64,000 bases of DNA from Bacteroidota bacterium (GCA_020160935.1 JAIUPL010000018.1:62001-126000); one strand, 5' to 3'; shown: positions 24,749 to 34,291, counted from the stretch's first letter. A program made the numbers and translations. Notes: a model not told the origin generated them from the sequence alone.

Positions 24749-26224
24749 CTATTTCAAAAGCCATAGTTTCCCATAATTGGTTTCGTACTCGACTGTGGCT
24801 TCCGGAAACTGCTGTCGCAAGGAATCGGACAGCGCAGTTTGTGATACGAGTACGCGTTGTCCTGCTTTTAACTGATGCCAGTTATCTTCCACCCGAATAG
24901 GCGCGCCAAAACGATATTCAAACGTTTTTTGATAAAATTTTACCTGATCCAGGTGCTCAGGGTGTTTTACCTGTTTTAAAATGGTGTAATTCAGCCACTC
25001 AGGGTGTGCTTCCTGCAATTGGCGGATAAACACGCCTTCCCATTCAAAATCGGCCATTTTTTCGGGCGAATAACGAATTTTTTCCCAGATGTGTCGGTAG
25101 GGCACAAAACACAGCGCTACAGTAATCGCCAGGGAAAGCCATTGGACTGAAATTCGCGGCATTTTTTCACTCAGACTTCGTGCGCCTTCAGATATGGAAA
25201 TGCCGAACAAGAGTGCAAAAAACGGGTACAGTGGCGCATCATACCACTCCAGTTTTACAGGTGGTATGGAAATAAAAGTCAGGTATCCTGCTATTATGAT
25301 CCAGCAATAGGTGAACACACGCCGTATGGCGCCGGGACGTATCCACAGAAAACCGGCCAGTGTAAAAGGCAAAAGGAAAATTAATGGAAAATACCGCTTG
25401 TTCGCTACAAAGTTTTCGAGGTAAAACATCGGTGGCTGAATATGCCATTCTACCCCTTTTCCGGAAAAACGATTGAACTCGGATTGTTTTACCAGTGCCC
25501 AGTATCCCGGATCTTGCCATTCGCGCAATGCATAGTAACCTACACATAGCGAGATTGCCAGGGCTGCAAAAATGTATGCTTCTTTCGCCAGAAGTACCTT
25601 TCTGAAGTTGCCATGTAAAAGGCTGATATTGAATAGGTAAGGAAGGATCAGTAGTCCGGGCATTCCCTTGCACAGGAATGACATGAATACCAACAAACCT
25701 AATAATGCGAAGTACCGCTTTGGGTTGCCGCCTTCCAGCAGGTAGCGCAAAAAAATCAGGCTGTACAGGGTAATAAAAAAGGTTTGCACCGCATCCAGGT
25801 CGGCCGTTCGACCCATATGTGGTCCAATAAAACCGTCTGAAGCCAGAAAAAATAGTCCGCTCAACAGTCCTGTCAACGGCGATTTAAGCACTCGAACACC
25901 AAACCAGAACAACAGCGCCACTATTCCGATGCCGGCCAGTGCTGTCGGGAATCGAACACCCCATTCCGTAGCGCCCCATATTTTCATGCTCAACACCTGC
26001 AGCCACAACACCAGCGGCGGCTTGAAATTCCAGGTGTCGATCTGCCCGTCCATCCGAAAATCCAGCCAGTGCCCATGCCGCATGATTTCCACACTGTTGT
26101 TGACATACCGTGCTTCATCCCATTGGAAAATGGGAAACCGGCCCAGGTCGTAACAAAAGAACAGGGCAGCAAACAACAGGAGCACTATACTGGCTACCCG
26201 GATGAAGATGGCTTCGTTTTTCAT
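24749..26224 (-). CDS. ArnT-like glycosyltransferase, family GT39/PMT
   Basis: This integral membrane protein of 491 residues has about ten hydrophobic helices. The first periplasmic loop holds the catalytic acidic pair in FQWDEARYVNNSVEIMRHG, followed by NFKPPLVLWLQVLSMKIWG and GLSGLFFLASDGFIGPHMGR-like segments that characterise the PMT_2 domain. It ends in a soluble domain (residues about 385-491). Relatives move a sugar from a polyprenyl-phosphate carrier to lipid A or another surface acceptor. The acceptor here is unknown. It lies alone between two repeat-flanked genes. Confidence 0.85.
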   Translation of the reverse strand: MKNEAIFIRVASIVLLLFAALFFCYDLGRFPIFQWDEARYVNNSVEIMRHGHWLDFRMDGQIDTWNFKPPLVLWLQVLSMKIWGATEWGVRFPTALAGIGIVALLFWFGVRVLKSPLTGLLSGLFFLASDGFIGPHMGRTADLDAVQTFFITLYSLIFLRYLLEGGNPKRYFALLGLLVFMSFLCKGMPGLLILPYLFNISLLHGNFRKVLLAKEAYIFAALAISLCVGYYALREWQDPGYWALVKQSEFNRFSGKGVEWHIQPPMFYLENFVANKRYFPLIFLLPFTLAGFLWIRPGAIRRVFTYCWIIIAGYLTFISIPPVKLEWYDAPLYPFFALLFGISISEGARSLSEKMPRISVQWLSLAITVALCFVPYRHIWEKIRYSPEKMADFEWEGVFIRQLQEAHPEWLNYTILKQVKHPEHLDQVKFYQKTFEYRFGAPIRVEDNWHQLKAGQRVLVSQTALSDSLRQQFPEATVEYETNYGKLWLLK

Positions 26225-26230
26225 GCATGA

Positions 26231-26386
26231 ATGTTGATTAAAGGTTGATGAGGGTTGATGAGGGTTGATAATCAGCCACTCGAAAAAGAATGTTTTTTAC
26301 TTCATCGAGTCGATGAATATCAACCCTCATCAACCCTCATCAACCCTTATCAACCTTTATCAACCTTATCAACCCCATCAATTCGG
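26231..26386. repeat. Long inverted repeat of GGTTGATGA units (copy 2)
   Basis: The left arm (26231-26268) has four GGTTGATGA-type units; the right arm (26314-26386) has about seven reverse units. The loop shares CAGCC-CTCGAAAAA-GAATGTTTTT-ACTTCATCGAG-CGATGAATATCAACC with copy 1 at 23263, so the whole element, not just the unit, is related. It covers the last 9 bases of the FKBP gene, whose final codons are made from repeat sequence. Confidence 0.88.
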
Positions 26387-27055
26387 ATTGATCCTCAACA
26401 GTTCGACCTCAAACACCAGCGTAGAACCCGGTTTGATTTTGGCGCCGGCCGAGCGATCGCCGTAGGCCAGGTTGGAAGGCAGGAAAAACTTGAATTTGTC
26501 GCCTTCGTGCATCAGTTGCACGCCTTCTGTCCAGCCGGGAATAACCTGATTCAGGCCGAAAGAAGCAGGTGTGCCACGATCGACGCTGCTGTCGAACACG
26601 GTGCCATCGATGAGGGTACCGTGGTAGTGCACTTCTACTTTATCGGTCGCTTTCGGATTTACGGTGCCGGTACCTTTTTTCATGACTTCGTATTGCAAAC
26701 CGCTGGCGGTAGTGGTCACGCCAGGGCGTTTTTTATTGGCTTCCAGAAAAGCCTGGCCTTCCTTTTTGTTTTTTTCAATGGCGCGGGTTTGAGCGCTGCG
26801 GTTGTAGTCGCTGAAAATCTTGTTGGCGTCGTCAGAACTGATCTGCGTGGCTTCGCCCTTCAAGGCTGCACTAAATGCCGCAAGGAAAGCCTCCATTTTA
26901 AAATCAGCACCCATTTGACGTTTCACGTTGTTGGCCATCACGATGCCGTTGGCATAATTGGCGCTATCGACAGCGTTTTTGAGTTCCACTTTGGACTGAG
27001 CATTCAGCGACAGAGCAAAGCCTGCAAAAGCCAGCAGGAAAAGCGTTTTTTTCAT
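26378..27055 (-). CDS. FKBP-type peptidyl-prolyl isomerase, FkpA/Mip-like
   Basis: The 225-residue protein is exported by the signal MKKTLFLLAFAGFALSLNAQ. It has the helical dimerisation domain of FkpA/Mip proteins at residues 22-110 (YANGIVMANNVKRQMGADFKMEAFLAAFSAALKGE, ending GQAFLEANKKRPGVTTTASGLQYEV). The FKBP domain follows at 115-222: VEVHYHGTLIDGTVFDSS, NQVIPGWTEGVQLMHEGDKFKFFLPSNLAYG and PGSTLVFEVELL, with the active-site Tyr, Asp, Phe, Ile and Trp. It helps periplasmic proteins fold. It is 31 bases after the dipeptidase gene on the same strand. Confidence 0.95.
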   Translation of the reverse strand: MKKTLFLLAFAGFALSLNAQSKVELKNAVDSANYANGIVMANNVKRQMGADFKMEAFLAAFSAALKGEATQISSDDANKIFSDYNRSAQTRAIEKNKKEGQAFLEANKKRPGVTTTASGLQYEVMKKGTGTVNPKATDKVEVHYHGTLIDGTVFDSSVDRGTPASFGLNQVIPGWTEGVQLMHEGDKFKFFLPSNLAYGDRSAGAKIKPGSTLVFEVELLRINPN

Positions 27056-27086
27056 GTTTAATTGTTGTTGTATGTGAAATTGTAGA

Positions 27087-28481
27087 CTACTTTTTCTTTT
27101 TCATTTCAGCGTAATACTGATAAAAGAAGGGGATGGTTTCGATGCCTTTGTAGTAGTTGAACAGGCCGTAGTGTTCGTTGGGTGAGTGAATATCGTCGGA
27201 ATCGAGGCCAAAGCCCATCAAAACCGATTTTACGCCCAGCACCTGGTCGAACATGGCCACAATCGGAATACTGCCACCGCCGCGTTGTGGCAGCGGTTTT
27301 TTGCCAAAGGCTTTTTCCATGGCCTTTTCTGCGGCCTTGTATTCGATGGAATTGGTAGGTACTACCACCGGGTAGCCACCGTGGTGCGGCGATACTTTTA
27401 CCTTGACACCTTTGGGAGCAATTTTTTCGAAGTGCTTCTGGAACAGTTTTTCGATTTTCTTCGGGTCTTGTCCCGGAACGAGGCGCATGGAAATTTTTGC
27501 AAAAGCCTTGGACGGCAGGACTGTTTTGGCGCCCTCTCCGATGTAACCGCCCCAGATGCCATTTACATCCAGTGTCGGGCGGATGCCGGTGCGTTCGATG
27601 GTCGTAAACCCTTTTTCGCCCATGATATCGTTGATGTGCAGGTCTTTCATATACTGCTTTTCGTCAAAAGGCGCTTCATTCATGAGTTTGCGTTCCTTGG
27701 CGCTCACTTTCTCCACATCGTCATAAAACCCTTCAATGGTAATGCGGCGTTTGGAATCGTGCATGGAAGCGATCATCTGGCAAAGCACATTGATCGGATT
27801 GGCTACTGCGCCGCCGTAGACCCCGGAGTGCAGGTCGCGGTTGGGCCCTGTTACTTCCACTTCCATGTAGCACAGTCCGCGCAGGCCGACGGTCAGGCTG
27901 GGTGTGTCATTGTCGATAATGCTGGTATCGGAAATGAGTACCACATCGCAAGCCAGTTTTTTTCTGTTTTCGAGGCAGAATTTCTCCAGGTTTTTGGAGC
28001 CGACTTCTTCCTCACCTTCAATCATAAATTTGACATTGCAGGGTAGCATATTGTGTTTCAGCATCATTTCGAATGCCTTCACGTGCATAAACATCTGTCC
28101 TTTGTCGTCGCAAGACCCGCGGGCAAAAATGGCGCCCTGGGGGTGCAGTTTGGTTTTTTTGACCACCGGTTCGAATGGCGGGCTGTCCCAAAGATCGAGC
28201 GGGTCGGCAGGCTGCACGTCGTAGTGGCCGTACACCAGTACCGTAGGGGCTTTGGGATTTACCATTTTTTCGCCATAAACAATCGGGTGGCCGGCTGTTT
28301 CAAACACTTCCACCTGTTCGGCGCCTACCGCACGCAGGTGGTCGGCAGTGGATTCTGCCATGCGGCGCACATCGCCGGCAAATTTCGGATCGGCGCTTAC
28401 GGATGGTATGCGCAATAAGTCAAACAATTCGTCGAGGAAGCGTTGTTTGTTGGCCTCCAGATATGGTTTTAACTCTTTCAT
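27087..28481 (-). CDS. M20-family metallo-dipeptidase
   Basis: The 464-residue protein has no signal peptide. It has the di-zinc site of the M20 group: VLVYGHYDVQPADPLDLWDSPPF (first His and Asp) near residue 83, ARGSCDDKGQM (bridging Asp) near residue 118, IEGEEEVGSKNL (catalytic and ligand Glu) near residue 153, SDTSII, and a late His (DDIHSPNEHYGLFNY). The lid domain is residues about 195-345. This is the CNDP-like dipeptidase subgroup, hydrolysing di- and short peptides in the cytoplasm. It probably shares a transcript with the FKBP gene. Confidence 0.92.
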   Translation of the reverse strand: MKELKPYLEANKQRFLDELFDLLRIPSVSADPKFAGDVRRMAESTADHLRAVGAEQVEVFETAGHPIVYGEKMVNPKAPTVLVYGHYDVQPADPLDLWDSPPFEPVVKKTKLHPQGAIFARGSCDDKGQMFMHVKAFEMMLKHNMLPCNVKFMIEGEEEVGSKNLEKFCLENRKKLACDVVLISDTSIIDNDTPSLTVGLRGLCYMEVEVTGPNRDLHSGVYGGAVANPINVLCQMIASMHDSKRRITIEGFYDDVEKVSAKERKLMNEAPFDEKQYMKDLHINDIMGEKGFTTIERTGIRPTLDVNGIWGGYIGEGAKTVLPSKAFAKISMRLVPGQDPKKIEKLFQKHFEKIAPKGVKVKVSPHHGGYPVVVPTNSIEYKAAEKAMEKAFGKKPLPQRGGGSIPIVAMFDQVLGVKSVLMGFGLDSDDIHSPNEHYGLFNYYKGIETIPFFYQYYAEMKKKK

Positions 28482-28605
28482 GCTGGGTTGAAAATTTAAC
28501 TTGACGCGAACGTCTTTTCCGAAGAAAGATTATATCATGTGTTGTCAAAAGGCAAAAAGGAGGGCGAATTTCCACGTTTTTGAATAAACGACAAAGGAAA
28601 CGGTT

Positions 28606-29889
28606 TCAGATACTTACTTTTTCCATTCTTGGACTCAACAAGTGCATGACACCCCATGCAAGGAGGTATGCGAAACCGCACATGGTGAAAAGAAGGTTGT
28701 AACCGGCCGAAATGTTTCCGGCGGCCTTGTACTGATCCAGAAGTTGACCGACAAAAATGGGAAAAACAATGCCGCTGGCAGCGCCGGCCATCCCCCCGAA
28801 ACCGATCACGGAACTCACGGCTTTCTTGGGGAACATATCCGATACGATGGTGTATATGTTGGCGCTCCAGGCCTGGTGCGCGGCGGCTGCCAGGCTGATG
28901 AGCGCTACTGCCGACCATAGGTTGGGGGCATATTGAGTAAACATGACCGGCAGCACGCACAGAGCGAATAAAAACATGGCTGTTTTTCGTGCCTTGAACA
29001 CCTGCCAGCCGCGCCGGATGAAATAACCCGAGAGGTAACCGCCTCCGATACTTCCGATGGTGGTGGCGGTGTAAACGGCCACCAGTTCGAGGCTGGGTTT
29101 TTTCAAATCGATCTGAAAGGCGGAAGAAAAATAGGATGGCAACCAGAACAAAAAGAACCACCAGATAGGGTCTGTGAGCAGTTTTCCAAAGAAAAAGGTC
29201 CAGGTTTGCCGCAGTCTCAACAGTTGCGACCAACGCACGGGCTGTTCTTCTACAGGTTCTGTGTCATCGGTATCGCTGTGGATGTAGGCGAATTCTGTGG
29301 CGCTGAGCCGATGTTGACGCGCCGGGATTTCATAATATATCCACCAGAAAATGAGCCAGATAAAGCCAATGGCGCCTGTAATGATAAAGGCTTCCTGCCA
29401 ACCCCATACGCCTAGTATCCAGGGTACCATTACAGGGGCTACCACGGCGCCGATGTTGGCGCCTGAGTTAAAAATGCCGGTGGCAAAAGCGCGTTCTTTT
29501 TTGGGAAACCATTCTGCCACGGATTTTACGGCTGTAGGGAAATTGGCAGATTCACCCAGCCCCAGTGCAGCGCGGGCAATTCCAAATCCGGCTGTGCTAC
29601 GGGCCAGGGCGTGGGCCATAGCGGCAATACTCCAGGCAATAATGGACAAGGTGTAGCCCATTTTGGTGCCAATTTTATCCACAATGCGGCCAAAAAACAG
29701 CAATCCCAGCGCATAGGTGGTCGAAAAAGCCATTACAATGCGCCCATAGTCGGTTTCCGTCCAGCCAAAAGTTTGTTCCAGAGTTGGCTTCAGCAGTCCA
29801 ATCACTTGCCGGTCGAGGTAATTGATGGTCGTGGCGAAAAACAGGAGCGCAACAACTGTCCAGCGATAGGTGCCCATTTTTTGATCCAT
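28606..29889 (-). CDS. exuT: Hexuronate transporter, MFS anion:cation symporter family
   Basis: The 427-residue protein has 12 membrane helices. It begins RWTVVALLFFATTINYLDRQVIGLLKPTLEQTFGWTETDYGRIVMAFSTTYALGLLFFGRIVDKIG, the very conserved start of ACS-family ExuT carriers, and later has GLGESANFPTAVKSVAEWFPKKERAFATGIFNSGANIGAV. It would import glucuronate or galacturonate with protons. It is the last gene of a three-gene operon, 15 bases after the KDPG aldolase, which with the kinase finishes uronate breakdown. Confidence 0.93.
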   Translation of the reverse strand: MDQKMGTYRWTVVALLFFATTINYLDRQVIGLLKPTLEQTFGWTETDYGRIVMAFSTTYALGLLFFGRIVDKIGTKMGYTLSIIAWSIAAMAHALARSTAGFGIARAALGLGESANFPTAVKSVAEWFPKKERAFATGIFNSGANIGAVVAPVMVPWILGVWGWQEAFIITGAIGFIWLIFWWIYYEIPARQHRLSATEFAYIHSDTDDTEPVEEQPVRWSQLLRLRQTWTFFFGKLLTDPIWWFFLFWLPSYFSSAFQIDLKKPSLELVAVYTATTIGSIGGGYLSGYFIRRGWQVFKARKTAMFLFALCVLPVMFTQYAPNLWSAVALISLAAAAHQAWSANIYTIVSDMFPKKAVSSVIGFGGMAGAASGIVFPIFVGQLLDQYKAAGNISAGYNLLFTMCGFAYLLAWGVMHLLSPRMEKVSI

Positions 29890-29904
29890 GGATATTGCAG
29901 AGGG

Positions 29905-30546
29905 TTATGTTTGTACAATCTCTTTGTGCAGTGCTGCAATACGCTGCACAAGCGCTTCGAAATTGGATGAATATTCGCCTTTAAATAATTGTGAACCAAT
30001 GCCAACTGCCACTGCGCCTGCATCCAGCCACGACTTCACACTTGTATATTCCGGTTCGACGCCACCGGTCACCATAAAAGGAATTTCAGGCATAGGCCCT
30101 CGCAACGCCCGTATATATTCGGGTGACAGCAGGTTGCCGGGAAAGAGTTTGACAAGACTGGCGCCTGCTTGCCAGGCATTCCAGATTTCCTGGGGCGTAA
30201 AAGCCCCTGGAATCCAAGGAATAGCGTGCTTTTTGCAAATTTGGCCTACCTCAGCCGTACAAACCGGTTGCACCACAAAACGAGCGCCTGCTTCGATAAA
30301 CCGCTCTGCCGTTTCAGCAGAATAGATTGTGCCGATACCAAGAGTCAGTTCCGGACAATGCGCCTGTGCAAATTCTGTCAAACGGGCGAATACCTCGAAG
30401 GCCCCTTGCCCACGATTGGTAAATTCAAAAAATCGCAACCCTCCGGCATAACAAGCCGAGAGTATTGCCTGCGCATATGCCGTATTTTCGTGGTAAAAAA
30501 CCGGCACAACAGGCGCTAACTTTAATCTATCCAGCATATTCATCAT
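29905..30546 (-). CDS. eda: KDPG/KHG aldolase
   Basis: The enzyme splits 2-keto-3-deoxy-6-phosphogluconate into pyruvate and glyceraldehyde-3-phosphate. The 213-residue protein shows the active-site Glu (LRFFEFTNRG), GIGTIYSAETAERFIEAGARFVVQPV, the Schiff-base Lys in AGASLVKLFPGN, and the phosphate loop FMVTGGVEPE. ATGs at 30546, 30543 and 30537 are all possible; the family usually starts just before LDRLKLAPVVPVF, so 30537 is also likely. It follows the kinase gene by 7 bases and precedes the transporter by 15. Confidence 0.93.
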   Translation of the reverse strand: MMNMLDRLKLAPVVPVFYHENTAYAQAILSACYAGGLRFFEFTNRGQGAFEVFARLTEFAQAHCPELTLGIGTIYSAETAERFIEAGARFVVQPVCTAEVGQICKKHAIPWIPGAFTPQEIWNAWQAGASLVKLFPGNLLSPEYIRALRGPMPEIPFMVTGGVEPEYTSVKSWLDAGAVAVGIGSQLFKGEYSSNFEALVQRIAALHKEIVQT

Positions 30547-30553
30547 TCATCAT

Positions 30554-31543
30554 TCATCTCAACAACGCCACATCTCCCAGCATTGCCTGTTCCACTTCTG
30601 CGGCGCTTACCATATTGAAGTCGCCTTCGATCATGTGTTTGAGTGCCGAGGCTGCCGTAGCAAAAGATAGCGTGCGTTGTAAGTTATTGAAATTCAGGCA
30701 TCCATAAATATAACCTGCCATAAAGGCATCGCCGCCACCGATTCGGTCAACGATGGGCTGCAGATCAAATGTCGGCGATTCCATATATCCTGTCGCGTCG
30801 AAACAAACTCCGGTAAGGCGGTTGTGTGAAGCGCTCAAACTCTCGCGCCGGGTAGCAATGATACGTTTGAGGTTGGGAAATTTGTCCATCATTCGGCGGG
30901 CCATATCCTGAAAGTCGGCAGCCTGTATACCGAAAATATCGGCCGCATCACCAACAGTACACACAATCACATCGCAGTGTTCTACCAGTGCGGGCATGAT
31001 GTCGCCCGCTTTTTTCCCATATTGCCACAGAACGCGTCGGTAGTTGACATCGGCACTTATGGTAAGGCCCAGTTGCCTTGCTGTTTGGATGGCTTCAACG
31101 CAGGCTTGTGCTGCCGAGGCCGACACTGCGGGGGTGATACCTGTCCAGTGAAACCACTGGGCATCTGATAATATGTTTTTCCAGTCGAATGCATCAGGTT
31201 GCAGGTGTGCAAATGCCGATTCGTAGCGGTCATATACGATGCGGCTGGGCCGGAGCCCTTCTCCTGTTTCCATGAAATACAATCCGAGCCTGCCAGGGCC
31301 GTACTGAATATGCCGGGTATCGATACCTGTTTTTTGAAAAAATGCCGTGGCTGCCCGCCCCAGGTCATTGTCGGGAAAAACGCTTACATGCGCCGCTGGC
31401 ATACCCAAATATGCCAGGGCGGCTGATACATTGGCTTCGCCGCCGCCGTATGTAATGCCTAGTTGTGTGGCTTGTAAGAATCGTTGCCTCCCCGGGGTGG
31501 TAAGGCGCATCATAATTTCACCGAAAGTGACGAGTCCGGGCAT
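30554..31543 (-). CDS. kdgK: 2-keto-3-deoxygluconate kinase, PfkB family
   Basis: The ATG at 31543 (MPGLVTFGEIMMRLTTPG) is taken; the frame also opens with a TTG at 31549. The 329-residue protein has the PfkB signatures YGGGEANVSAALAYLGM (substrate side) and DRIGGGDAFMAGYIYG with the catalytic Asp. KdgK-type residues include R-x-Y-Y-R-like IVYDRYESAFAHL and DVNYRRVLW. It phosphorylates KDG to KDPG, which the next gene's aldolase cleaves. The operon order kdgK-eda-exuT is that of uronate catabolism; the isomerase, reductase and dehydratase genes are not in view. Confidence 0.92.
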   Translation of the reverse strand: MPGLVTFGEIMMRLTTPGRQRFLQATQLGITYGGGEANVSAALAYLGMPAAHVSVFPDNDLGRAATAFFQKTGIDTRHIQYGPGRLGLYFMETGEGLRPSRIVYDRYESAFAHLQPDAFDWKNILSDAQWFHWTGITPAVSASAAQACVEAIQTARQLGLTISADVNYRRVLWQYGKKAGDIMPALVEHCDVIVCTVGDAADIFGIQAADFQDMARRMMDKFPNLKRIIATRRESLSASHNRLTGVCFDATGYMESPTFDLQPIVDRIGGGDAFMAGYIYGCLNFNNLQRTLSFATAASALKHMIEGDFNMVSAAEVEQAMLGDVALLR

Positions 31544-31781
31544 TTGCAAAATGTGCTGGATGAATTATACAGCGGTAAAAGAACGAAGGAATTTCCCAAA
31601 CTAAAAAACAGAGCGGTATAGAAATAGAGGATTTTGATTAAAAAATCAATTGTACATTCGATTGCAGATGGTTTCTGTATGTGCTGCATCTTGGCTGCCT
31701 GGTGCCTTCCTTTGTGAAACTGGTGGATCTTTTTTTACCACAAGGGACACGAAGGACGGCACCAGGGATACTAATTCGACC

Positions 31782-32279
31782 TTAGCCTCTTCGCTTCAAA
31801 ACGAGGCTGTCTGCCGGATAGGTGGCCTTCAGGGTATCCATGACGGATTGTGCCCAATTGATAACGGCTTGTTTCTGTGCCTCACTCAACACCGCGTCGC
31901 GGTGAATCAGGGTGTAAGACGTCATAGGCATTTCATCCTCGCGAATCACTTCAATCACCTCGTCCAGTTTGTGGTTTTGAACGGCTACGCGTGATTTGGT
32001 AAACTCTGAGAAATTGAGGTGTTGTTTGCCTTCATTTACGTGGTTGGCCAACCAGAAAGCAACGGGTTGCACATTGGCATACCAGGGATAGACGGTGTAG
32101 TTGCTATGGCAGTCAAAACAGGCTGTTTTCAAAATGGATTTGACGTCTTCAGGCACAGGATACCGTGTTTGAATGCCGTATGTTTCGTCGCCTGAGAGGT
32201 TGCGCTCCGGCCTTATGAATTGTAACACAACCAGAATTGCGAGTAGGGTCCAAAGAACAGGTTTGATATATTTTTTCAT
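31782..32279 (-). CDS. Haem-binding domain protein (cytochrome c-like, single CxxCH)
   Basis: The ATG at 32279 starts MKKYIKPVLWTLLAILVVLQFIRPERN, a membrane anchor with the usual QFIRP phrase of this Bacteroidota family; the longer frame runs into the next gene. The 165-residue protein has one haem site, ACFDCHSNYTVYPWYANVQP, and the following VAFWLANHVNEGKQHLNFSEF, which define the Haem_bd domain. It ends with an E-M-P-M segment (Met as possible sixth ligand) and an AVINWAQ helix. It is a periplasmic electron carrier or sensor. It is near the six-haem cytochrome, with the GH3 gene between them. Confidence 0.85.
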   Translation of the reverse strand: MKKYIKPVLWTLLAILVVLQFIRPERNLSGDETYGIQTRYPVPEDVKSILKTACFDCHSNYTVYPWYANVQPVAFWLANHVNEGKQHLNFSEFTKSRVAVQNHKLDEVIEVIREDEMPMTSYTLIHRDAVLSEAQKQAVINWAQSVMDTLKATYPADSLVLKRRG

Positions 32280-32280
32280 G

Positions 32281-32317
32281 ATGAGTAGTGAGTAGTGAGT
32301 AGTGAGTGGTGAGTAGT
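32281..32317. repeat. GAGTAGT direct tandem repeat
   Basis: Five units of the 7-mer GAGTAGT/GAGTGGT stand in the 40-base gap between the GH3 stop and the haem-protein start. There is no inverse arm. The unit style resembles one arm of the long inverted repeats found elsewhere in the window. Confidence 0.8.
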
Positions 32318-32319
32318 AT

Positions 32320-34212
32320 TTACTTATATCGGAGGCCAAATCCGAATTTGTAAAGTGGCTTTTTGGAGTCGTATGGAAGGTCTTCTTTCTGGTTTCGAAC
32401 GGCTTCCATGGAGGAAGGCAATTCGAAAGGCAAATTGCCTTCAGGATTTGCTTTTCCAAAAATAACATCCAGCAATGCGGCATCGCTCGCCCCATAGTTG
32501 GCAAGCAGTGCCCGGGCATTTTTACTGATTTCAGGTATCACGGCGGGCCGATCGAGATAGATATCTACCACCGTGGGCACCTTTTTCAACAATTGAAGGA
32601 TTTCCTCCTTTTCTGGTGATTTGAAGTCGAGGTCGCCATGGTGAAATCCCTTGGCGAACGGATTTTCTGTTTTCACAGGCACCCAGGGCGTGTTCAGGCG
32701 GATAATCGCAAAATCTGCCTGTTCGGGTTTTTCTACCACAGTACCGTACTGTGCGGCTACCTTGGCATCCACATTTTTTACGAATATTCTGGGCATCGCT
32801 TTCCGGTAGGGCAAAAAGCCGGATTTGTTTTTCAGGAGTGTCATCGAGCGGCGCTGCGCTGCATTGCCTTTGGCTTGAAATTCGGCATTTCCCACCAGTT
32901 TGGTGGCAGCCGCAACATCGACATACGGATTGTCGAACAAGCCCAGTACAAATTTCTGGCGCAACAGACGGCGAATAGACTGGTCGATCCGCGCTTCGCT
33001 GACCTTCCCGGATTTAACCAGACTGATCACCAGTTCGGGACGGCTTTCTCCGCCAAACTGATCACAACCAGCCTCAATGATTTTCTTCACCCGATCTTCC
33101 TCACTCAGGTTTTCTACCCCCCAGGCGCGGGCTGGCCATACCACCGGGCCCATGTGCGCGTCGGTGATGAGCCCCCAGTCGGTACAAACCACTCCGTCGT
33201 ATTTGTATTTTTCACGCAATAGTTTGGTAATGATGTCTTTATTGTAGGAAAAACCTACATTTTCGCTGGTCTGGTCTGTTGGAACCCCGTAATAAGGCAT
33301 GATGGCAGCCGTGTGCACGTCAAACGCTGCTTCGAAAGGAATCAGGTGGTAGTCGAAATTTTTGCCAGGATACACCTGACCTTTTTGAAATTCAAAGTGC
33401 GGATCGAGTCCTTCTTTTTGCGGGCCGCCACCGGAAAAGTGTTTGGTCATGCAGGCCACGCTTTGCGTCCCCAGTTTTTCACCCTGAAAACCCAGAATAT
33501 AGGCTTTGATCATGCGTGCGGACAAGCGGGCATCTTCGCCGAAGGTACCACTCACGCGGGCCCAGCGGGGTTCGGTAGCCAGGTCGGCCATAGGGTGGAG
33601 CGCCTCGCGGATACCCACTGCCACGTACTCCTGCCGCGCGATGTCGGCGAAAGTGCGGGTCAGTTGTTCGTCGGCAATGGCGGCAAAACCCAGTTGCTCG
33701 GGCCATTGCGAAAAGCCGTTGGCCTGCATGGCAAAAATATTGTTGCTAAAGTAGTGCCGAGGATCGGAGGCAATGGTAATCGGGATGCCCAGGCGGGATT
33801 CTTCTGCCAGTTTTTGCATGGCATTGTAACCTTCGGCCAGCGCTTTTACAGATGGTACCTGCCAGTAGTTGAAGTGGTTCATTTGTTTTCCCTGGATATA
33901 CTCCGGGGCAGTAGGCAGCCGGGCTGCCATACCCTGCGCATTTGGTTTCCGATCGAGGGTGCCGTCGTCGTTGATGGTAACGCCGTTGATGAACATCATA
34001 CCTGCTTTTTCCTCCATATTCATTTGGGAAATAAGGTCGCTGATGCGTGCTTCCACAGGCTGGGAAGCATCTTCGTACACATCGAGCCGACCGTTTTTGT
34101 TCAAGTCCCGGAAGGTTTTTCCATTGGTCTGGACGGTTGCAGGTGGAAGGGTGTACGCGCCAATACCTGCGATCGCAACCGCGATCAGCACAGGTAAAGT
34201 GATGAATTTCAT
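32320..34212 (-). CDS. Glycoside hydrolase family 3 beta-glucosidase-like protein
   Basis: The ATG at 34212 opens a signal peptide (MKFITLPVLIAVAIAGIGAYTLPPA); the frame extends to 34263. The protein has 630 residues. After an EF-hand-like DLNKNGRLDVYEDASQPVEARI comes the GH3 N-terminal barrel: QMNMEEKAGMM, IASDPRHYF, ASVACMTKHFSGGGPQKEGLD and the nucleophile loop GVVCTDWGLI, where Asp is the nucleophile. The C-terminal alpha/beta domain follows (RRSMTLLKNKSGFLPY.. to ALLANYGASDAALLDVIFGKANPEGNLPFELP). No fibronectin-like third domain is present. It is a periplasmic or secreted exo-acting beta-glycosidase; the exact sugar is unknown. Confidence 0.88.
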   Translation of the reverse strand: MKFITLPVLIAVAIAGIGAYTLPPATVQTNGKTFRDLNKNGRLDVYEDASQPVEARISDLISQMNMEEKAGMMFINGVTINDDGTLDRKPNAQGMAARLPTAPEYIQGKQMNHFNYWQVPSVKALAEGYNAMQKLAEESRLGIPITIASDPRHYFSNNIFAMQANGFSQWPEQLGFAAIADEQLTRTFADIARQEYVAVGIREALHPMADLATEPRWARVSGTFGEDARLSARMIKAYILGFQGEKLGTQSVACMTKHFSGGGPQKEGLDPHFEFQKGQVYPGKNFDYHLIPFEAAFDVHTAAIMPYYGVPTDQTSENVGFSYNKDIITKLLREKYKYDGVVCTDWGLITDAHMGPVVWPARAWGVENLSEEDRVKKIIEAGCDQFGGESRPELVISLVKSGKVSEARIDQSIRRLLRQKFVLGLFDNPYVDVAAATKLVGNAEFQAKGNAAQRRSMTLLKNKSGFLPYRKAMPRIFVKNVDAKVAAQYGTVVEKPEQADFAIIRLNTPWVPVKTENPFAKGFHHGDLDFKSPEKEEILQLLKKVPTVVDIYLDRPAVIPEISKNARALLANYGASDAALLDVIFGKANPEGNLPFELPSSMEAVRNQKEDLPYDSKKPLYKFGFGLRYK

Positions 34213-34291
34213 GGTAATGTGCTTTAACGATGAACAAATGCCGGTCGGCAAATATAGAAACACACGTTAATACACACTCTCAGGTTGCTTT

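Noticed and set aside
27186-28046. 286-codon plus-strand frame
   Set aside because: It is antisense to the M20 dipeptidase, which has all metal-site motifs; the plus product is aromatic-rich shadow sequence.
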